A DNA stretch of 50,766 bases from contig JAEUPJ010000086.1 in NCBI GenBank assembly GCA_016790285.1, positions 1-50,766 on the forward strand, written 5' to 3'. This DNA is from Roseateles sp. Its GTDB lineage: Bacteria; Pseudomonadota; Gammaproteobacteria; Burkholderiales; Burkholderiaceae_C. The translations under genes were made by a program, and so were the position numbers. Shown here piece by piece: positions 49,213-50,766 of this stretch. The notes beneath the pieces were generated by a model that ran no database searches, was not told the origin of the DNA, and worked only from the letters and a program-made list of their open reading frames with translations. Every line of letters begins with the position of its first letter. Position 1 is the first letter of the stretch.

Positions 49213-50766
<1,554 letters not shown>

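Overview
The window is a high-G+C (about two thirds or more over most of its length), gene-dense stretch that reads like a betaproteobacterial chromosome, most likely Burkholderiales of the Rubrivivax/Leptothrix/Roseateles kind. Pointers are the GyrB tail with the large proteobacterial insert, a PEP-CTERM protein, paired Crp/Fnr-like regulators, an Aer-type chemoreceptor, BON-domain stress proteins and an alpha-2-macroglobulin/PBP1C pair. The 3' end of gyrB at the left edge suggests that the replication origin region lies just to the left (inference).

Layout. 1-888: gyrB tail. 1081-9229: a type I restriction-modification island, hsdR-hsdS-yhcG(DUF1016 nuclease)-46-codon ORF-mrr-hsdM; the first five genes are joined by 4-base start/stop overlaps and the 46-codon ORF carries a copy of the HsdS C-terminal tail. 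9248-11099: two alpha/beta hydrolases on the minus strand. 11192-13374: eutBC. 13356-19259 (minus): two small proteins (one PRC-barrel) and a coupled chemoreceptor / PAS histidine kinase / LuxR-type regulator operon. 19421-21912: degenerate receiver coupled to a hybrid histidine kinase. 21920-22334: fused remnants of a LysR regulator and an F420-reductase-like gene. 22436-29731: two Crp-like regulators, a diguanylate cyclase, an OmpA-like porin, two BON proteins, small stress-type proteins, a soluble histidine kinase and a VIT1/CCC1-type carrier. 29819-33115: ssb, and a LytS/LytTR two-component operon with a GIN-domain protein. 33157-43078: alpha-2-macroglobulin and pbpC, separated by a low-G+C insert carrying a beta-helix protein, a YfeK-like protein and a Phd/VapC toxin-antitoxin pair. 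43179-50766: a secreted M4 peptidase, a PEP-CTERM protein, a small exported protein, slyX, a PhoD-like phosphatase, a cupin and the first 518 codons of recQ.

The most interesting signal is not a gene. Six 14-bp near-palindromes, GTGCGCYRNCGCAC, lie in the gaps of the 22.3-28.1 kb cluster, in front of crp1, the GGDEF gene, both BON genes, a 50-aa basic protein and the kinase/VIT operon. In four of the six the space between the palindrome and the start codon is 55-57 nt. The GTG-N8-CAC geometry is that of Crp/Fnr-family operators, and in five of six a hexamer with A at position 2 and T at position 6 starts 22-23 nt downstream, as at class II CRP promoters. I infer a local, autoregulated Crp/Fnr-type stress regulon headed by the regulator at 22436-23170. 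Its neighbour at 23226-23948 looks like a paralogue with a changed recognition helix.

Other points of interest are the three-nuclease type I island with its duplicated HsdS tail, the LysR/F420-reductase scar, and the split alpha-2-macroglobulin/pbpC locus. No tRNA, rRNA, CRISPR array or transposase was recognised. Apart from the scar region 21913-22435, no gap between genes exceeds 300 bases.
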